Of a stretch of 64,000 nt of DNA, positions 15,561 through 25,845 are shown piece by piece. Source of the stretch: Rhodopseudomonas sp. (GTDB taxonomy: Bacteria > Pseudomonadota > Alphaproteobacteria > Rhizobiales > Xanthobacteraceae). The stretch lies in NCBI RefSeq assembly GCF_013377015.1, contig NZ_JACABA010000002.1, forward strand, positions 496,001 to 560,000, given 5' to 3'. Position 1 is the stretch's first letter; every line of letters starts with the position of its first letter. The notes below the pieces were generated by a model. It was not told the origin of the DNA and searched no databases. It saw only the letters and a program-made list of their open reading frames with translations. The position numbers were made by a program, and so were the translations under genes.

Positions 15561-16754
15561 TTGAGCACGCAGCAGATGTCGATTTTGGCCGGGCGGTATC
15601 AAACGCGGACCATCAAACGGTATGTCGGGGTTGATCTGAGCTTTTCCGGATCGCTGATGCGAATTGGCGCCTTGACTGCGGCCGCCGTGTTCGGGGTCTC
15701 CTCCTATGCCGAAGCGGCTGCCTCACACTCACTGTTCTGGCCGGATAGCGACACCAGCTATACCCGCCCCGTGCAGCCGGTGCCGAAGCGGCGACACAAG
15801 GCGCCTCGCCATCACGACGCCAAACTCGAGCAGCAGGAAAAGCAGGCCGCCAAACCGCAAGGACCGCTGATCATTTCGGTCTCGATCCAGAACCAGAAAC
15901 TCAAGGTCTACGACGCCAACGGATTGTTCGCCGAAACGCCGATCTCCACCGGGATGCGCGGACATCCGACCCCGCTGGGCGTCTTCAGCGTGATCCAGAA
16001 ACACAAATACCATCGCTCCAATATCTATAGCGGCGCGCCGATGCCCTACATGCAGCGAATCACTTGGTCAGGTATCGCGATGCATGCCGGTGTGCTGCCG
16101 GGCTATCCGGCGTCGCATGGTTGCATCCGAATGCCGATGAATTTCGCGGTCAAGATGTGGGGCTGGACCAAGATGGGCGCGCGGGTGATCGTCACCCCGG
16201 GCGAAATCACCCCAGAGAACTTTTCGCATCCGCTGCTGATTGCCAAGAAGCCCGCGCCAGTCCCGGAAACCCCGGTGGCATCGCTGACGCCAAAACCGGA
16301 CTCCGCTACCGGCAACACCGACAAGACCCCAATTGCCGATACGACGGCCAACCCAACGGTCGGATCGGCGCATGCCGAACTGCGCTCCAGCGTCAATCTG
16401 GACGATCACAAGCCGGAGGGCGTCGACGGCGGCTCGGCGGCATCGCACGATCAGGTGCGGACCGCGGACGCCAGCCCGATCCTGCCCAGCGTCGCTGAGT
16501 CTGTCGTACTGTCCGACGCCGTGTCCAGCGCCAAGGCGGCACCCCGGACCGACGACGAAGCTGCCGCTGCAGCGGTCCCGACCGTCCCGGAATCGAACAG
16601 CGTCAAGGCGCCGCTACCAGCGACCGCCACCGAAAAGACCGAAGCCACCAATGGCGATGAGATCGCGACCGACAAAGCCGCGGACCCGGTCAAGCGCGAC
16701 GCCGCCAAGATTGACGACACCAGCGGCAAAGCCACGCCATCGGAGGCGGCATAG
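15561..16754 (+). CDS. L,D-transpeptidase (YkuD), C-terminus cut by TAG
   Basis: The protein has a membrane/signal segment (MRIGALTAAAVFGVSSYAEA) and a YkuD domain with SVQIQNQKLKVYDA-like strands (here SVSIQNQKLKVYDANGL), STGMRGHPTPLGVFSV, IAMHAGVLPG and the catalytic SHGCIRM with Cys188. Such enzymes make 3-3 peptidoglycan crosslinks or attach lipoproteins. A long Ala/Pro/Thr-rich linker follows. Translation ends at TAG 16752-16754 after 397 residues, but the frame continues to 17318. The active domain is complete, so the shortened protein may still work. The start is uncertain: TTG 15561 (after GGGGGCG), ATG 15576 or TTG 15534. Confidence 0.8.
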   Translation: MSTQQMSILAGRYQTRTIKRYVGVDLSFSGSLMRIGALTAAAVFGVSSYAEAAASHSLFWPDSDTSYTRPVQPVPKRRHKAPRHHDAKLEQQEKQAAKPQGPLIISVSIQNQKLKVYDANGLFAETPISTGMRGHPTPLGVFSVIQKHKYHRSNIYSGAPMPYMQRITWSGIAMHAGVLPGYPASHGCIRMPMNFAVKMWGWTKMGARVIVTPGEITPENFSHPLLIAKKPAPVPETPVASLTPKPDSATGNTDKTPIADTTANPTVGSAHAELRSSVNLDDHKPEGVDGGSAASHDQVRTADASPILPSVAESVVLSDAVSSAKAAPRTDDEAAAAAVPTVPESNSVKAPLPATATEKTEATNGDEIATDKAADPVKRDAAKIDDTSGKATPSEAA

Positions 16755-17318
16755 CCAGCGACCCAAGCCGCGAGCGGCGCGGCCTCCGGGCCCGATCCCG
16801 CCAAGCATCAGACCCGCTCGCCCGATACCGAGAAAGCCGCCGCGAAGGCCGAACCAGCCGCCGCGCCCAAGCCCGCCGGTCGGATCGCCGTGTTCGTTAG
16901 CCGCAAGGACGGCAAGATCTACGTCCGGCAGAATCTCACACCGCTGTTCGATGCGCCGGTCACGATAGCGCCGAGCGATCGTCCGCTCGGCACCCATGTC
17001 TTCACCGCGCAAGCCGACAAGGATGACACCTTCCATTGGTCAGTGGTGTCGCTGCCGGCGACGTCGCGCCAGGCCGACGCAAGCGATCGCGATGACCGCG
17101 TCTCGCGGCGCAGAAAGGCCGCCGGCGCCATCGAGACCAAGCCCATTCCGTTGCCAAATAGCGCCGCCGAGGCGCTGGATCGCCTGACCATTCCAGCCGA
17201 TGCGATCGCCCGGATTGCCGACGCGCTTTCGACCGGCGGATCGATCGTGGTCTCCGATCAGGGCATCGCGGCCGGCGAGACCGGAGAAGGCACCGATTTC
17301 ATCATCCGGCTGCGCTAG
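16755..17318 (+). pseudogene. in-frame C-terminal remnant of the L,D-transpeptidase
   Basis: Directly after the TAG the same frame reads PATQAASGAASGPDPAKHQT and stays open for 187 codons. It contains a conserved-looking domain: GRIAVFVSRKDGKIYVRQNL, then PLFDAPVTIAPSDRPLGTHV, FHWSVVSLP, and near the end STGGSIVVSDQGIAAGETGE ending FIIRLR. From memory, this is the normal C-terminal part of rhizobial L,D-transpeptidases of this type. The flanking codons (GCA TAG CCA) fit a single C-to-T change from CAG. A GTG at 16890 could start it separately, without a strong ribosome-binding site. Confidence 0.7.
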
Positions 17319-17624
17319 GTTCGCGCGACCCGATCGGGGTCATAACGGGTTGTTGACCGCCCCGACGGCTAGTTTGCCGAGGTGTTTCGGGAGTCGGTCG
17401 GCCCATCGACACCAGGATCCAGACCGCGGTCGCCGTTGCGCTCGCCGACACCTCATCCGCTATGCACAGGAATTTGCCTGACTCACCGGCAAATCGCCGC
17501 GCGGGCATAAAAACCGTTGCCGTCATGGCTGGGGTGCCTCTAGGCTGCGGCCAAGTTAGGCGAATGCCACCATTTCCGCGGTCAATTGATCCCGGTCGCG
17601 GGCCTATCGCTGAAGGGAAACGAC
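17319..17624. other. intergenic stretch before the deacetylase
   Basis: GACCC-GATCG-GGGTC near 17327-17341 could be a weak hairpin after the transpeptidase frame. The rest should contain the deacetylase promoter, but no clear -35/-10 pair stands out. Minus-strand frames across it have Arg-rich, shadow-like products. I see no gene. Confidence 0.35.
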
Positions 17625-18584
17625 ATGCGGATTGCGGCGGGTTTGATCTTTGCTGGAGCGGTTTCGGTTTGCGCCTCGAGCGTGGTCTGGTCGCAGGCAG
17701 CGCCCCGCACCGTCGGTGCCGCACCGCAGGCCGCCACTGCAGCCGCGCCTGCTGCCGCAGCACCGCAGCCCGCGTCCGTCGCCGCTGCGGCGACACCAGC
17801 TTGCGCCAATCCCGATGCGCTCGGTGTTGCCCGCGTGGTGCAGATCGACACCACTGGTGGTCCGGGCTTCGGCTTCGAGCATTTCAAGCAGCTCGATTTC
17901 CTTCGCGACAAGGAAGTGGTGCTGACCTTCGATGACGGCCCTTGGCCGGTCAACACCCCGTCGGTGCTGAAGACGCTGGCGGAGCAATGCACCAAGGCGA
18001 TCTTCTTTCCGATCGGCAAGCACGCCACCTACTACCCGGAGATTCTGAAACAGGTCGCCGCGGCCGGCCACAGCATCGGCTCGCACACCTGGTCGCATGC
18101 CAACCTCAACAACAAGAAGCTCAACGAGCAGCAGCGCAAGGACGAGATCGAAAAGGGATTCAGCGCGGTGAAATGGGCACTCGGCGCTTCGCCCTCGCCG
18201 TTCTTCCGCTTCCCGGCGCTGCAGCATCCGCCGGAGATGGTGACCTATCTCGGCACCCGCGACGTCGCGAGCTTTTCCTGCGACCTGGATTCGTTCGATT
18301 TCAAGGCGCGCAATGGCCAGCAGATCATCGACACCGTGATGAAGAAGCTGGACAAGCTCGGCAAGGGCATCATCCTGATGCACGACTTCCAGAAGCACAC
18401 CGCCGAAGCGCTGCCTGAATTGCTGCGCAAGCTGAAAGCCGGCGGTTACAAGGTGGTGCAGATGAAGGCCAAGGCGCCGGTGCAGACGATGGCGCAGTAT
18501 GACGAGGAACTGCTGAAGAACGTCGCGCTTCCGACGGTCAGCTCCCGGCCGATCAGCAGCGTAGTGCAGACGATTTCGGAATAG
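17625..18584 (+). CDS. polysaccharide deacetylase (NodB homology domain)
   Basis: The 319-residue protein has a signal peptide, an Ala/Pro-rich linker and a carbohydrate esterase 4 domain. Motif 1 is VVLTFDDGPWPVNTP (catalytic Asp and metal Asp), motif 2 is SIGSHTWSHANLN (metal His residues), motif 3 is FFRFPAL and a late motif is IILMHDFQKHT. Enzymes of this family remove N- or O-acetyl groups from peptidoglycan or secreted glycans using a metal ion. It follows the L,D-transpeptidase, so cell-wall modification is plausible but unproven. AAGGGA precedes the ATG. Confidence 0.9.
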   Translation: MRIAAGLIFAGAVSVCASSVVWSQAAPRTVGAAPQAATAAAPAAAAPQPASVAAAATPACANPDALGVARVVQIDTTGGPGFGFEHFKQLDFLRDKEVVLTFDDGPWPVNTPSVLKTLAEQCTKAIFFPIGKHATYYPEILKQVAAAGHSIGSHTWSHANLNNKKLNEQQRKDEIEKGFSAVKWALGASPSPFFRFPALQHPPEMVTYLGTRDVASFSCDLDSFDFKARNGQQIIDTVMKKLDKLGKGIILMHDFQKHTAEALPELLRKLKAGGYKVVQMKAKAPVQTMAQYDEELLKNVALPTVSSRPISSVVQTISE

Positions 18585-18608
18585 CCCGATGCCGCGGGTC
18601 TGTGTGCC

Positions 18609-19175
18609 GTGACGTCCGCCACGACTGCGTTGCGGATCGAAGGCTACGTCATCGTCTCCGCCGACGGGATGCTGGCAGACGCTTCTGGTGTGATGCCGGA
18701 TGTGCTGAAAATCCCTGGCGACCAGCGCTTTTTCGCCGAGGCACTCGACCGCGCCGCGCTGATCGTGCACGGCCGCCACTCCTTCGAGGACCAGCCGAAC
18801 TCACCACGGCGCACACGCATCGTGCTGACCCGAACGATCGCGGCACTCGCGCCCGATCCGGCCAACCCGAAAGCCACGCTGTGGAATCCGGCGGGCGCGT
18901 CGTTCGCCGAGGCCTGCGAGCGCGCCGGTGCCGCCGCAGGCACGGTCGCGATCATCGGCGGGCCCGAGGTTTTCGCGATGTTCCTCGACGGCTACGACAC
19001 GTTCTGGTTATCGCAGGCGCCGCGGGTCCGGTTGCCCGGCGGTGAGCCATGCCTGCCCGGCGTGCCCGAGCGCACGCCGCAACAGATCCTTGCGGCACAT
19101 GGCCTGCGCGCCGCCGAGACCGAAATCCTCGACGCCGCGCATGACGTCAGCGTCACGGCATGGCGTCGCGCTTAG
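18609..19175 (+). CDS. dihydrofolate reductase/RibD-fold protein
   Basis: The 188-residue protein shows the RibD_C/DHFR-like fold: IEGYVIVSADGMLADASG at the start (substrate loop), ALIVHGRHSFED (the G-R-x-S/T motif), RRTRIVLTRTI, and GTVAIIGGPEVFAMFLDGYD (the nucleotide-binding G-G-x-x-[VL]). Such stand-alone proteins are often called dihydrofolate reductase family, though true DHFR activity is rarely shown. The start is GTG just after the deacetylase gene (24 bases). Its TAG directly abuts the stop of the convergent DoxX gene. Confidence 0.75.
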   Translation: MTSATTALRIEGYVIVSADGMLADASGVMPDVLKIPGDQRFFAEALDRAALIVHGRHSFEDQPNSPRRTRIVLTRTIAALAPDPANPKATLWNPAGASFAEACERAGAAAGTVAIIGGPEVFAMFLDGYDTFWLSQAPRVRLPGGEPCLPGVPERTPQQILAAHGLRAAETEILDAAHDVSVTAWRRA

Positions 19176-19182
19176 CTAAGCG
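19169..19182. other. 14-nt palindrome containing two back-to-back stop codons
   Basis: CGCTTAGCTAAGCG is perfectly palindromic. Its centre holds the TAG of the plus-strand gene (19173-19175) immediately followed by CTA, the complement of the DoxX TAG (19176-19178). The two convergent genes therefore have no spacer at all. Confidence 0.8.
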
Positions 19183-19631
19183 TCGGTATAGCTGGTTTCC
19201 GTCTGCCGCGGTCCGCGTCCGATGCCGGCAATGATAAACAGTGCGCCGATCAGCGACAGGTTCTTCAGCGCATGGATCATGTTGTTGCGCGATTCGGCAC
19301 CAGTCTGGTTCCAGAAATCGTGCTGATAATAGGTCGCCACGATCACGAACAGGATGAGCAGGATGGCAAAGAAGCGCGCGCCGAAATTGAGAGCGATCAT
19401 CAGGCCGCAAACCAGTTCGATCACGCCCGCCATGATCGCCAGCATCTGAGGCATCAGCATGCCGGTCATGGTCTCGACCTGCGCGGAGTAGGTCTTCAGC
19501 ACCTCTGGAAGGACCGCCAGCTGTGGTTTGATCGATTCAGCGGTTGCCGCGATGTCAAACAACTTTGACGCTCCGGCCACGATGAACAGCACGGCGAACA
19601 AAAATCGCCCGAAAGAAATAAACGCAGGCAT
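19176..19631 (-). CDS. DoxX family membrane protein
   Basis: The 151-residue protein has four hydrophobic segments: FISFGRFLFAVLFIVAGASK, MLAIMAGVIELVCGLMIAL, FFAILLILFVIVATYY and LSLIGALFIIAG. The motif R-F-x-x-A-x-x-F-x-x-A-G-x-x-K-L and the central E in a membrane helix are typical of DoxX/SURF4-like proteins, which sit in the inner membrane and are linked to redox or thiosulfate chemistry in some organisms. The exact role here is unknown. The ATG at 19631 has GAGG six bases upstream; a GTG four codons earlier overlaps that site and is unlikely. Confidence 0.85.
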   Translation of the reverse strand: MPAFISFGRFLFAVLFIVAGASKLFDIAATAESIKPQLAVLPEVLKTYSAQVETMTGMLMPQMLAIMAGVIELVCGLMIALNFGARFFAILLILFVIVATYYQHDFWNQTGAESRNNMIHALKNLSLIGALFIIAGIGRGPRQTETSYTDA

Positions 19632-19746
19632 TTCAAACCTCACTGGAGTGCAGCCGACGCGACGCGATGACGCGGGATTATGAGCGTTCGCCGGACGTTT
19701 TCAAACTATCAAATGTCGATGTGGTGGTGATGAAATCCTCGCCTCG

Positions 19747-22056
19747 CTAGCTGAACAGGGTCGGCTGATGCCGGCCGGCGCGTTCTTGCGCTTCCACCGC
19801 CGCGACCGCGGTCATGTTGAGAATGCCACGCGCCGTCACCGAAGGCGTGAGGATGTGCGCCGGGCGAGCCGGACCGATCAGGATCGGACCGACCGGCAGC
19901 GCATCGCCCAACACCTTGACCATCTGATAGGCGACGTTGGCGGCGTCGAGGTTCGGCATGATCAGCACGTTGGCAACGCCCTCCAGCCGCGAATGCGGCA
20001 GGATTAGCTGCCGCGCGGCCTCGGACAGCGCGGTATCGCCCTGCATCTCGCCGTCGGCCTCGATCTCCGGATGGTTCTGCGCCAGGATCGCGGTGGCGCG
20101 GCGCATCTTGCGCGATGACTCGGTGTCGTAACTACCGAAATCGGAATGCGACACAAAAGCGATCTTCGGCTTCATGTTGAAGCGCTGGACATGGATCGCC
20201 GCCAGCGCGGCGATTTCGGCCAGTTCTTCGGCGCTCGGATTCGGCCGCACCTGGGTGTCGGCGATGAAATACGCCCCCTTGCTGGTGATCATCAGCGCCA
20301 ATGCGGCGAAATCGGTGATGCCGGGCAGCGAGCCGATGATCTCGCGGACATGCCGCAGATGGCTCATATAGCGGCCATCGACGCCGCAGATCATCGCGTC
20401 GGCCTCGCCGCGGCTCACCGCCAGCGCCGCGATCACCGTGGCGTTGGTGCGCACCACCGTGCGGGCGGTTTCCGGCGTCACGCCGTGGCGACCGGCGACG
20501 TCGATATAGGATTGCACATAGGAACGGTAGCGCGGATCGTCCTCGGGATTGACCAGATCGAAATCCTGCCCGGCCCGGATCGACAGCCCGAACCGCTTGA
20601 TCCGCGCTTCCACCACCGAGGGCCGCCCGACCAGGATCGGTCGCGCCAGCTTCTCTTCGAGGATGGTCTGGGTGGCGTGCAGCACCCGCTCGTCCTCGCC
20701 TTCGGCGTAGATCACCCGGACCGGCTGCGCCTTTGCCTTGGTGAACAGCGGCTTCATCACGAGGCCGGAGCGGAATGCGAAGCGCTCGAGCTGCGCGTAG
20801 TAGTCGTCGAAACTGGTGATCGGCCGCGTGGCGACGCCGGAATCCATCGCCGCCATCGCCACCGCCGGCGCGATGCGCAGGATCAGCCGCGGATCGAACG
20901 GGCTGGGGATCAGCGAGCCCGCGCCGAACCCCATCACCTCGTCGCCGTCGAAGCCGACCGCGACCGCCTCCGACGGCGGATCGCGCGCCAGCTGGGCGAT
21001 CGCGTCGACCGCGGCGTGCTTCATCGCCTCGTTGATCGCGGTGGCGCCGACGTCGAGCGCGCCGCGGAAGATGAAGGGGAAGCACAGCACGTTGTTGACC
21101 TGGTTCGGAAAGTCCGACCGTCCGGTGCAGATCATCGCGTCCGGGCGGGCCTTGCGGACTTCGTCCGGCATGATCTCGGGGGTCGGATTGGCGAGCGCCA
21201 TCACCAGCGGCTTGTCGGCCATCTGCTTGACCATGTCGGGCGTCAGCACGTTGGGACCGGACAGGCCGAGGAAGATGTCGGCGCCGCCGATCACCTCGGC
21301 CAGCGCGCGCTTGTCGGTCTTCTGCGCATAGACCGCCTTCCAGCGATCCATCAGCGTATTGCGGCCGTCATAGACCAGGCCGTCGAGGTCGCAGACCCAG
21401 ATGTTCTTGCACTGTGCGCCGAGCGACACGAGCATATTGAGACAGGCCAGCGCCGCGGCGCCGGCGCCGGCGGTAACGATCTTGACGTTTTCCAACTTCT
21501 TGCCGTTCAGCAGCAGCGCGTTCTTCACCGCGGCGCCGACGATGATCGCGGTGCCGTGCTGATCGTCGTGGAACACCGGGATCTTCATCCGCTCCTTGAG
21601 CTGAGCTTCGATCTCGAAACATTCCGGACCCTTGATGTCCTCGAGATTGATGCCGCCGAAGGTCGGCTCCAGCGCCGCGACGGTCTCGACCACGCGCTCG
21701 ACGGTGTCGGCGGCGATCTCGATGTCGAACACGTCGATGCCGGCGAACTTCTTGAACAGCACCGCCTTGCCTTCCATCACCGGCTTCGACGCCAGCGGGC
21801 CGATATTGCCAAGCCCCAGCACCGCGGTGCCGTTGGTGACCACTGCCACCAGATTGGCGCGGATCGTCAGCGAGGCGGCCTGCGACGGGTCAGCAGCGAT
21901 AGCCAGGCACGCGGCGGCGACGCCGGGCGTATAGGCCAGCGCCAGGTCGAGCTGATTGGCGAGCGGCTTGATCGCCTGGATCTCGAGTTTGCCCGGACGC
22001 GGCAGGCGGTGATACGCCAGCGCCGCGGTTTGCATATCTTCAGAATTGGACGCCAT
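19747..22056 (-). CDS. maeB: NADP-dependent malic enzyme, MaeB type
   Basis: The 769-residue product has two parts. Residues 1 to about 425 are a malic enzyme ([20 protein letters not shown], the NAD(P) loop [28 protein letters not shown]). Residues about 440 to 769 resemble phosphotransacetylase ([51 protein letters not shown]). This is the MaeB/Tme layout common in alphaproteobacteria. The enzyme converts malate to pyruvate, CO2 and NADPH; the C-terminal domain is usually regulatory rather than active. It lies 48 bases downstream of aspS on the same strand. Confidence 0.95.
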   Translation of the reverse strand: MASNSEDMQTAALAYHRLPRPGKLEIQAIKPLANQLDLALAYTPGVAAACLAIAADPSQAASLTIRANLVAVVTNGTAVLGLGNIGPLASKPVMEGKAVLFKKFAGIDVFDIEIAADTVERVVETVAALEPTFGGINLEDIKGPECFEIEAQLKERMKIPVFHDDQHGTAIIVGAAVKNALLLNGKKLENVKIVTAGAGAAALACLNMLVSLGAQCKNIWVCDLDGLVYDGRNTLMDRWKAVYAQKTDKRALAEVIGGADIFLGLSGPNVLTPDMVKQMADKPLVMALANPTPEIMPDEVRKARPDAMICTGRSDFPNQVNNVLCFPFIFRGALDVGATAINEAMKHAAVDAIAQLARDPPSEAVAVGFDGDEVMGFGAGSLIPSPFDPRLILRIAPAVAMAAMDSGVATRPITSFDDYYAQLERFAFRSGLVMKPLFTKAKAQPVRVIYAEGEDERVLHATQTILEEKLARPILVGRPSVVEARIKRFGLSIRAGQDFDLVNPEDDPRYRSYVQSYIDVAGRHGVTPETARTVVRTNATVIAALAVSRGEADAMICGVDGRYMSHLRHVREIIGSLPGITDFAALALMITSKGAYFIADTQVRPNPSAEELAEIAALAAIHVQRFNMKPKIAFVSHSDFGSYDTESSRKMRRATAILAQNHPEIEADGEMQGDTALSEAARQLILPHSRLEGVANVLIMPNLDAANVAYQMVKVLGDALPVGPILIGPARPAHILTPSVTARGILNMTAVAAVEAQERAGRHQPTLFS

Positions 22057-22104
22057 GCATTCTCCCGGCGACTTTCGTCGGCCCCGAATTCAAACTTCGG
22101 CGGC

Positions 22105-23994
22105 TTATTTATTGTCCGGCAGATTGAGCCGGATGTGCAACTCGCGCAACTGCTTGGGGGCGACCTCGGAGGGCGCGCCCATCAGCAGATCCTCAGCGCG
22201 CTGGTTCATCGGGAACAGCGAGATCTCGCGCAGATTGTTGGTGCCACACAGCAGCATCACAATGCGGTCGACGCCGGCCGCCATGCCGCCATGCGGCGGT
22301 GCGCCGTACTGGAAGGCGCGGTACATGCCGCCGAAGCGGTCGACCACTTCCTGCTCGCCATAGCCGGCGATCTCGAACGCCTTCACCATCGCTTCGGGGC
22401 GATGGTTGCGGATGCCGCCCGAGGCGATCTCGTAGCCGTTGCAGGTGATGTCGTACTGGAACGCCTTGATGGTCAGGGGATCCTGATTGAGCAGCGCGTC
22501 CATGCCGCCCTGCGGCATCGAGAACGGGTTATGCGAGAAGTCGACCTTCTTGTCGTCCTCGTTGTATTCGTACATCGGAAAATCGACCACCCAGGCCAGC
22601 GCGAACTGCTCCTTGTCGATCAGGTTCAACTCCTCGCCGAGCCGGGTGCGCGCCAAACCGGCGAAGCGGACGAATTTGGCGGGATCACCCGCGACGAAGA
22701 ACGCGGCGTCACCGGCGCCCAATCCTAGTTGCCTTCTGATCTCTTCGGTTCTTTCCGTTCCAATATTCTTCGCGAGTGGACCGGCAGCCTCAACACCTTC
22801 AGCCCACTTTTCGTATAACTCGCGGGCCTCTTCATGCTGTCCATTTTCCAATGCCTTTGTGATGCCGCTTTCGAGCAATTTCCACTCGGTTGAGGACAAA
22901 CCTTCGGCTTTTTCTCGCCAAAAGATGTAGCCGAGCCCGGGCTGGCCCTCGCCCTGCGCCCAGGAATTCATCCGGTCGCAGAAGGCGCGGCTGCCGCCGC
23001 CGAGTCCCGGGATCGCCCAGACCTGGTTGCGCTCTTCCTCGAGCATCCGCGCGAACACCTTGAAGCCGGAGCCACGGAAATGTTCGGAGACGTTCTGCAT
23101 CTCGATCGGGTTGCGCAGGTCGGGCTTGTCGGTGCCGTATTTCTTCAGACTCTCCGCATAGGGAATCCGCGGCCAGACTTTCGTCACCGGCTTGCCCTTG
23201 GCGAAATCCTCGAACACGCCGGTGATCACCGGCTCCATTGCAGCAAACACATCGTCCTGGGTGACGAAGCTCATTTCGACGTCGAGCTGATAGAACTCGC
23301 CCGGCAACCGGTCGGCGCGCGGGTCCTCGTCGCGGAAGCACGGTGCGATCTGGAAGTAGCGGTCGAAGCCCGACATCATCAGCAACTGCTTGTACTGCTG
23401 CGGCGCCTGCGGCAGCGCGTAGAATTTGCCGGGATGAATCCGCGACGGCACCAGGAAGTCGCGCGCGCCTTCCGGCGACGACGCCGTAAGGATCGGCGTC
23501 TGGAATTCGAAGAAGCCCTGCTCCTTCATCCGCTTGCGCATCGAATCGACGATCGCGCCGCGGGTCATGATGTTCTGGTGCAGCTTGTCGCGACGCAGGT
23601 CGAGAAAACGGTACTTAAGCCTGATGTCCTCAGGATATTCCTGCTCGCCGAACACCGGCAGCGGCAATTCGCCGGCCGGACCCAGCACCTCGATCTCGGT
23701 AATGAAGATTTCCACCTGCCCGGTCGGCAGGTCGGCGTTGTCGGTGCCTTCCGGACGGCGCCGCACCTTGCCGTCGATCCGCACCACCCATTCGGCGCGC
23801 AGCTTCTCGGCATCCTTGAACGCCGGCGAATCCGGATCGGCGACGCATTGCGTCAGGCCGTAATGGTCGCGCAGGTCGATGAACAGCAGCCCGCCATGGT
23901 CGCGGATGCGATGGCACCAGCCGGACACCCGGACGGTCTGATCGATGTCGCTGTCGCGGAGCGCGCCGCAGGTATGGGATCGATAACGGTGCAT
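22105..23994 (-). CDS. aspS: aspartate-tRNA ligase with an internal insertion
   Basis: The 629-residue protein charges tRNA-Asp. It shows the N-terminal anticodon-binding domain ([20 protein letters not shown]), class II motif 2 ([19 protein letters not shown]), the bacterial GAD domain and motif 3 near [19 protein letters not shown]. Bacterial AspRS of this group are about 588-590 residues; about 41 extra residues (361-401) sit at the end of the GAD-domain segment between GYIFWR and [11 protein letters not shown]. Without them the length is 588. Codon use in and just after the insertion differs from the rest. The start at 23994 ([10 protein letters not shown]) matches the family; the upstream extension does not. 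Confidence 0.95.
   Translation of the reverse strand: MHRYRSHTCGALRDSDIDQTVRVSGWCHRIRDHGGLLFIDLRDHYGLTQCVADPDSPAFKDAEKLRAEWVVRIDGKVRRRPEGTDNADLPTGQVEIFITEIEVLGPAGELPLPVFGEQEYPEDIRLKYRFLDLRRDKLHQNIMTRGAIVDSMRKRMKEQGFFEFQTPILTASSPEGARDFLVPSRIHPGKFYALPQAPQQYKQLLMMSGFDRYFQIAPCFRDEDPRADRLPGEFYQLDVEMSFVTQDDVFAAMEPVITGVFEDFAKGKPVTKVWPRIPYAESLKKYGTDKPDLRNPIEMQNVSEHFRGSGFKVFARMLEEERNQVWAIPGLGGGSRAFCDRMNSWAQGEGQPGLGYIFWREKAEGLSSTEWKLLESGITKALENGQHEEARELYEKWAEGVEAAGPLAKNIGTERTEEIRRQLGLGAGDAAFFVAGDPAKFVRFAGLARTRLGEELNLIDKEQFALAWVVDFPMYEYNEDDKKVDFSHNPFSMPQGGMDALLNQDPLTIKAFQYDITCNGYEIASGGIRNHRPEAMVKAFEIAGYGEQEVVDRFGGMYRAFQYGAPPHGGMAAGVDRIVMLLCGTNNLREISLFPMNQRAEDLLMGAPSEVAPKQLRELHIRLNLPDNK
22720..22920 (-). 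other. low-GC patch with a ~41-codon insertion inside aspS
   Basis: Nucleotides 22792-22914 encode residues 361-401, reading [20 protein letters not shown] then [20 protein letters not shown] and V. The segment is highly charged, probably helical and absent from the AspRS sequences I know, where GYIFWR runs almost directly into [11 protein letters not shown]. Codons such as AAA, GAA, TTG, TTA, ATT, AGA and CTA are frequent in the insertion and the next 24 codons, unlike the rest of the gene. This suggests the patch came in by recombination from a lower-GC donor or derives from an inserted element kept in frame. Confidence 0.7.
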
Positions 23995-24252
23995 GGAAAT
24001 CCTGGAAAGCCGTCGGAGGGCAGAATCAAGCGGTTCCGCAGCCTTGCGGAGAGCGTCAGGGTTTAGCCGAGCCGCCCCATCGCGGCAACTGAATGAGCCG
24101 CGATGAGCACCATATCGCGGCGGTGCCGCACGGGAAAATCGCCATGAAATCAACGGCGCTGCCCCGCCGGGTCAGGAAAGCCGCGGAACATATTGAAGCC
24201 ACGCGGCTTCTAGCCGATTGTCTGGGCTCGATGGCTGCTTATCTGGTGCCTG

Positions 24253-25731
24253 ATGACCGTTCATTTCCCCTTTGACAACAGTTACGCCGCGCTGCCCGAC
24301 AGCTTCTTCGCCCGGGTCGCCCCGACCCCGGTGGCGGCGCCAAGGCTGGTGAAGCTGAACCGGCCGCTCGCGATCCAGCTCGGGCTCGACCCGGACCTGC
24401 TGGAGAGCACGGCCGGCGCCGAGATCCTCGCCGGCACAAGGCTTCCGGACGGCGCGGCCTCGATCGCGATGGCCTATGCGGGGCACCAGTTCGGCCAGTT
24501 TGTGCCGCAACTCGGCGACGGCCGCGCCATCCTGCTCGGCGAGGTGATCGACCGCGACGGCCAGCGCCGCGACATCCAGCTCAAGGGCTCCGGCCCGACC
24601 CCGTATTCGCGGCGGGGCGACGGCCGCGCTGCGTTGGGACCGGTGCTGCGCGAATACATCGTCAGCGAGGCGATGGCGGCGCTCGGGATTCCGACGACCC
24701 GCTCACTCGCCGCGGCGCTGACCGGCGAGCGCGTCGCCCGCGACGGCATGCTGCCCGGCGCGGTGCTGACAAGGGTGGCGTCGAGCCACATCAGGGTCGG
24801 CACCTTCCAGTATTTCGCCGCGCGCCGTGACGACGACGGCGTCCGCCGGCTCGCCGATCACGTCATCGCCCGGCACTATCCCGATGCGACGACTGCCGAA
24901 AACCCCTATCTGGCGCTGCTGGAATCGGTTATCGCCCGGCAGGCCAGTTTGATCGCGCGCTGGATGCAGGTCGGCTTCATCCACGGCGTCATGAACACCG
25001 ACAATTGCTCGATCGCCGGCGAGACCATCGACTACGGGCCGTGCGCCTTCATGGACGCGTTCGATCCCAAGACGGTGTTCAGCTCGATCGATCAGATGGG
25101 CCGTTACGCCTATGGCAACCAGCCGGCGATCGGATTGTGGAATCTGACCCGGCTGGCGGAATGCCTGATCCCGCTGCTGGCGGACGACCAGGATCGGGGC
25201 ATAGCGGCCGCGGAGGCGGCGCTCGGCGGCTTTGCCGAGACCTTCAACGCCGCCTATCAGGCCGGCTTCACCGCCAAGATTGGACTGGCCACCGGCCGCG
25301 CCGACGATCTGGCACTGCTGCAGGATCTGCTGGTCGCGATGACACAGGGTCAGGCCGATTTCACCCTGACCTTCAGGCGGCTCAGCGACGCGGCGATCGA
25401 CCCGTCGGATCTCGGCGCGGTGCGGGCGCTGTTCGCCGATCCGGCCGGGTTCGACGACTGGGGCGCGCGCTGGCAGCAACGCCTCGCCGCCCAGCCGCAG
25501 GACGGCGCCGCGCGGCAAGCGGCGATGCGAGCGGTCAATCCGGCCTTCATCCCACGCAACCACCGGGTCGAGGCGGTGATCGACGCCGCAGTCAACCGCG
25601 AAGATTTCGCGCCATTCGGGCAATTGCTGGCGGTGCTCGCCAGACCGTTCGAGGACCAGCCGGAATTTGCCCGCTATGCCGATCCGCCGCAGCCGCATGA
25701 GCGGGTTACGGAAACGTTTTGCGGAACTTGA
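24253..25731 (+). CDS. selO: SelO/YdiU family protein AMPylase
   Basis: The 492-residue protein has the pseudokinase-like SelO fold: [40 protein letters not shown] (nucleotide-binding Lys and flipped-ATP Arg residues), [40 protein letters not shown] (catalytic N-T-D-N) and [10 protein letters not shown] (metal-binding D-Y-G). SelO transfers AMP from ATP to Ser, Thr or Tyr of target proteins and is linked to redox stress. The C-terminus ends TFCGT, keeping the Cys that replaces selenocysteine in bacteria. It is divergent from aspS. Confidence 0.95.
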   Translation: MTVHFPFDNSYAALPDSFFARVAPTPVAAPRLVKLNRPLAIQLGLDPDLLESTAGAEILAGTRLPDGAASIAMAYAGHQFGQFVPQLGDGRAILLGEVIDRDGQRRDIQLKGSGPTPYSRRGDGRAALGPVLREYIVSEAMAALGIPTTRSLAAALTGERVARDGMLPGAVLTRVASSHIRVGTFQYFAARRDDDGVRRLADHVIARHYPDATTAENPYLALLESVIARQASLIARWMQVGFIHGVMNTDNCSIAGETIDYGPCAFMDAFDPKTVFSSIDQMGRYAYGNQPAIGLWNLTRLAECLIPLLADDQDRGIAAAEAALGGFAETFNAAYQAGFTAKIGLATGRADDLALLQDLLVAMTQGQADFTLTFRRLSDAAIDPSDLGAVRALFADPAGFDDWGARWQQRLAAQPQDGAARQAAMRAVNPAFIPRNHRVEAVIDAAVNREDFAPFGQLLAVLARPFEDQPEFARYADPPQPHERVTETFCGT

Positions 25732-25845
25732 TCGCGGCCAGTCGAGCGTGTCTAGTGCATCGGATTCGACTGGGTTCATGTGCGAAAGAGCTCGCCACAT
25801 CAGCACGTTCAGCCGAACGCCGCTCTCAAAGTGTGATGGACCTTC

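Noticed and set aside
20146..22728. 860-codon open frame on the plus strand
   Set aside because: It is antisense to maeB and aspS, is rich in His, Arg, Gln and Asp and has no domain; a shadow of GC-rich codon bias.
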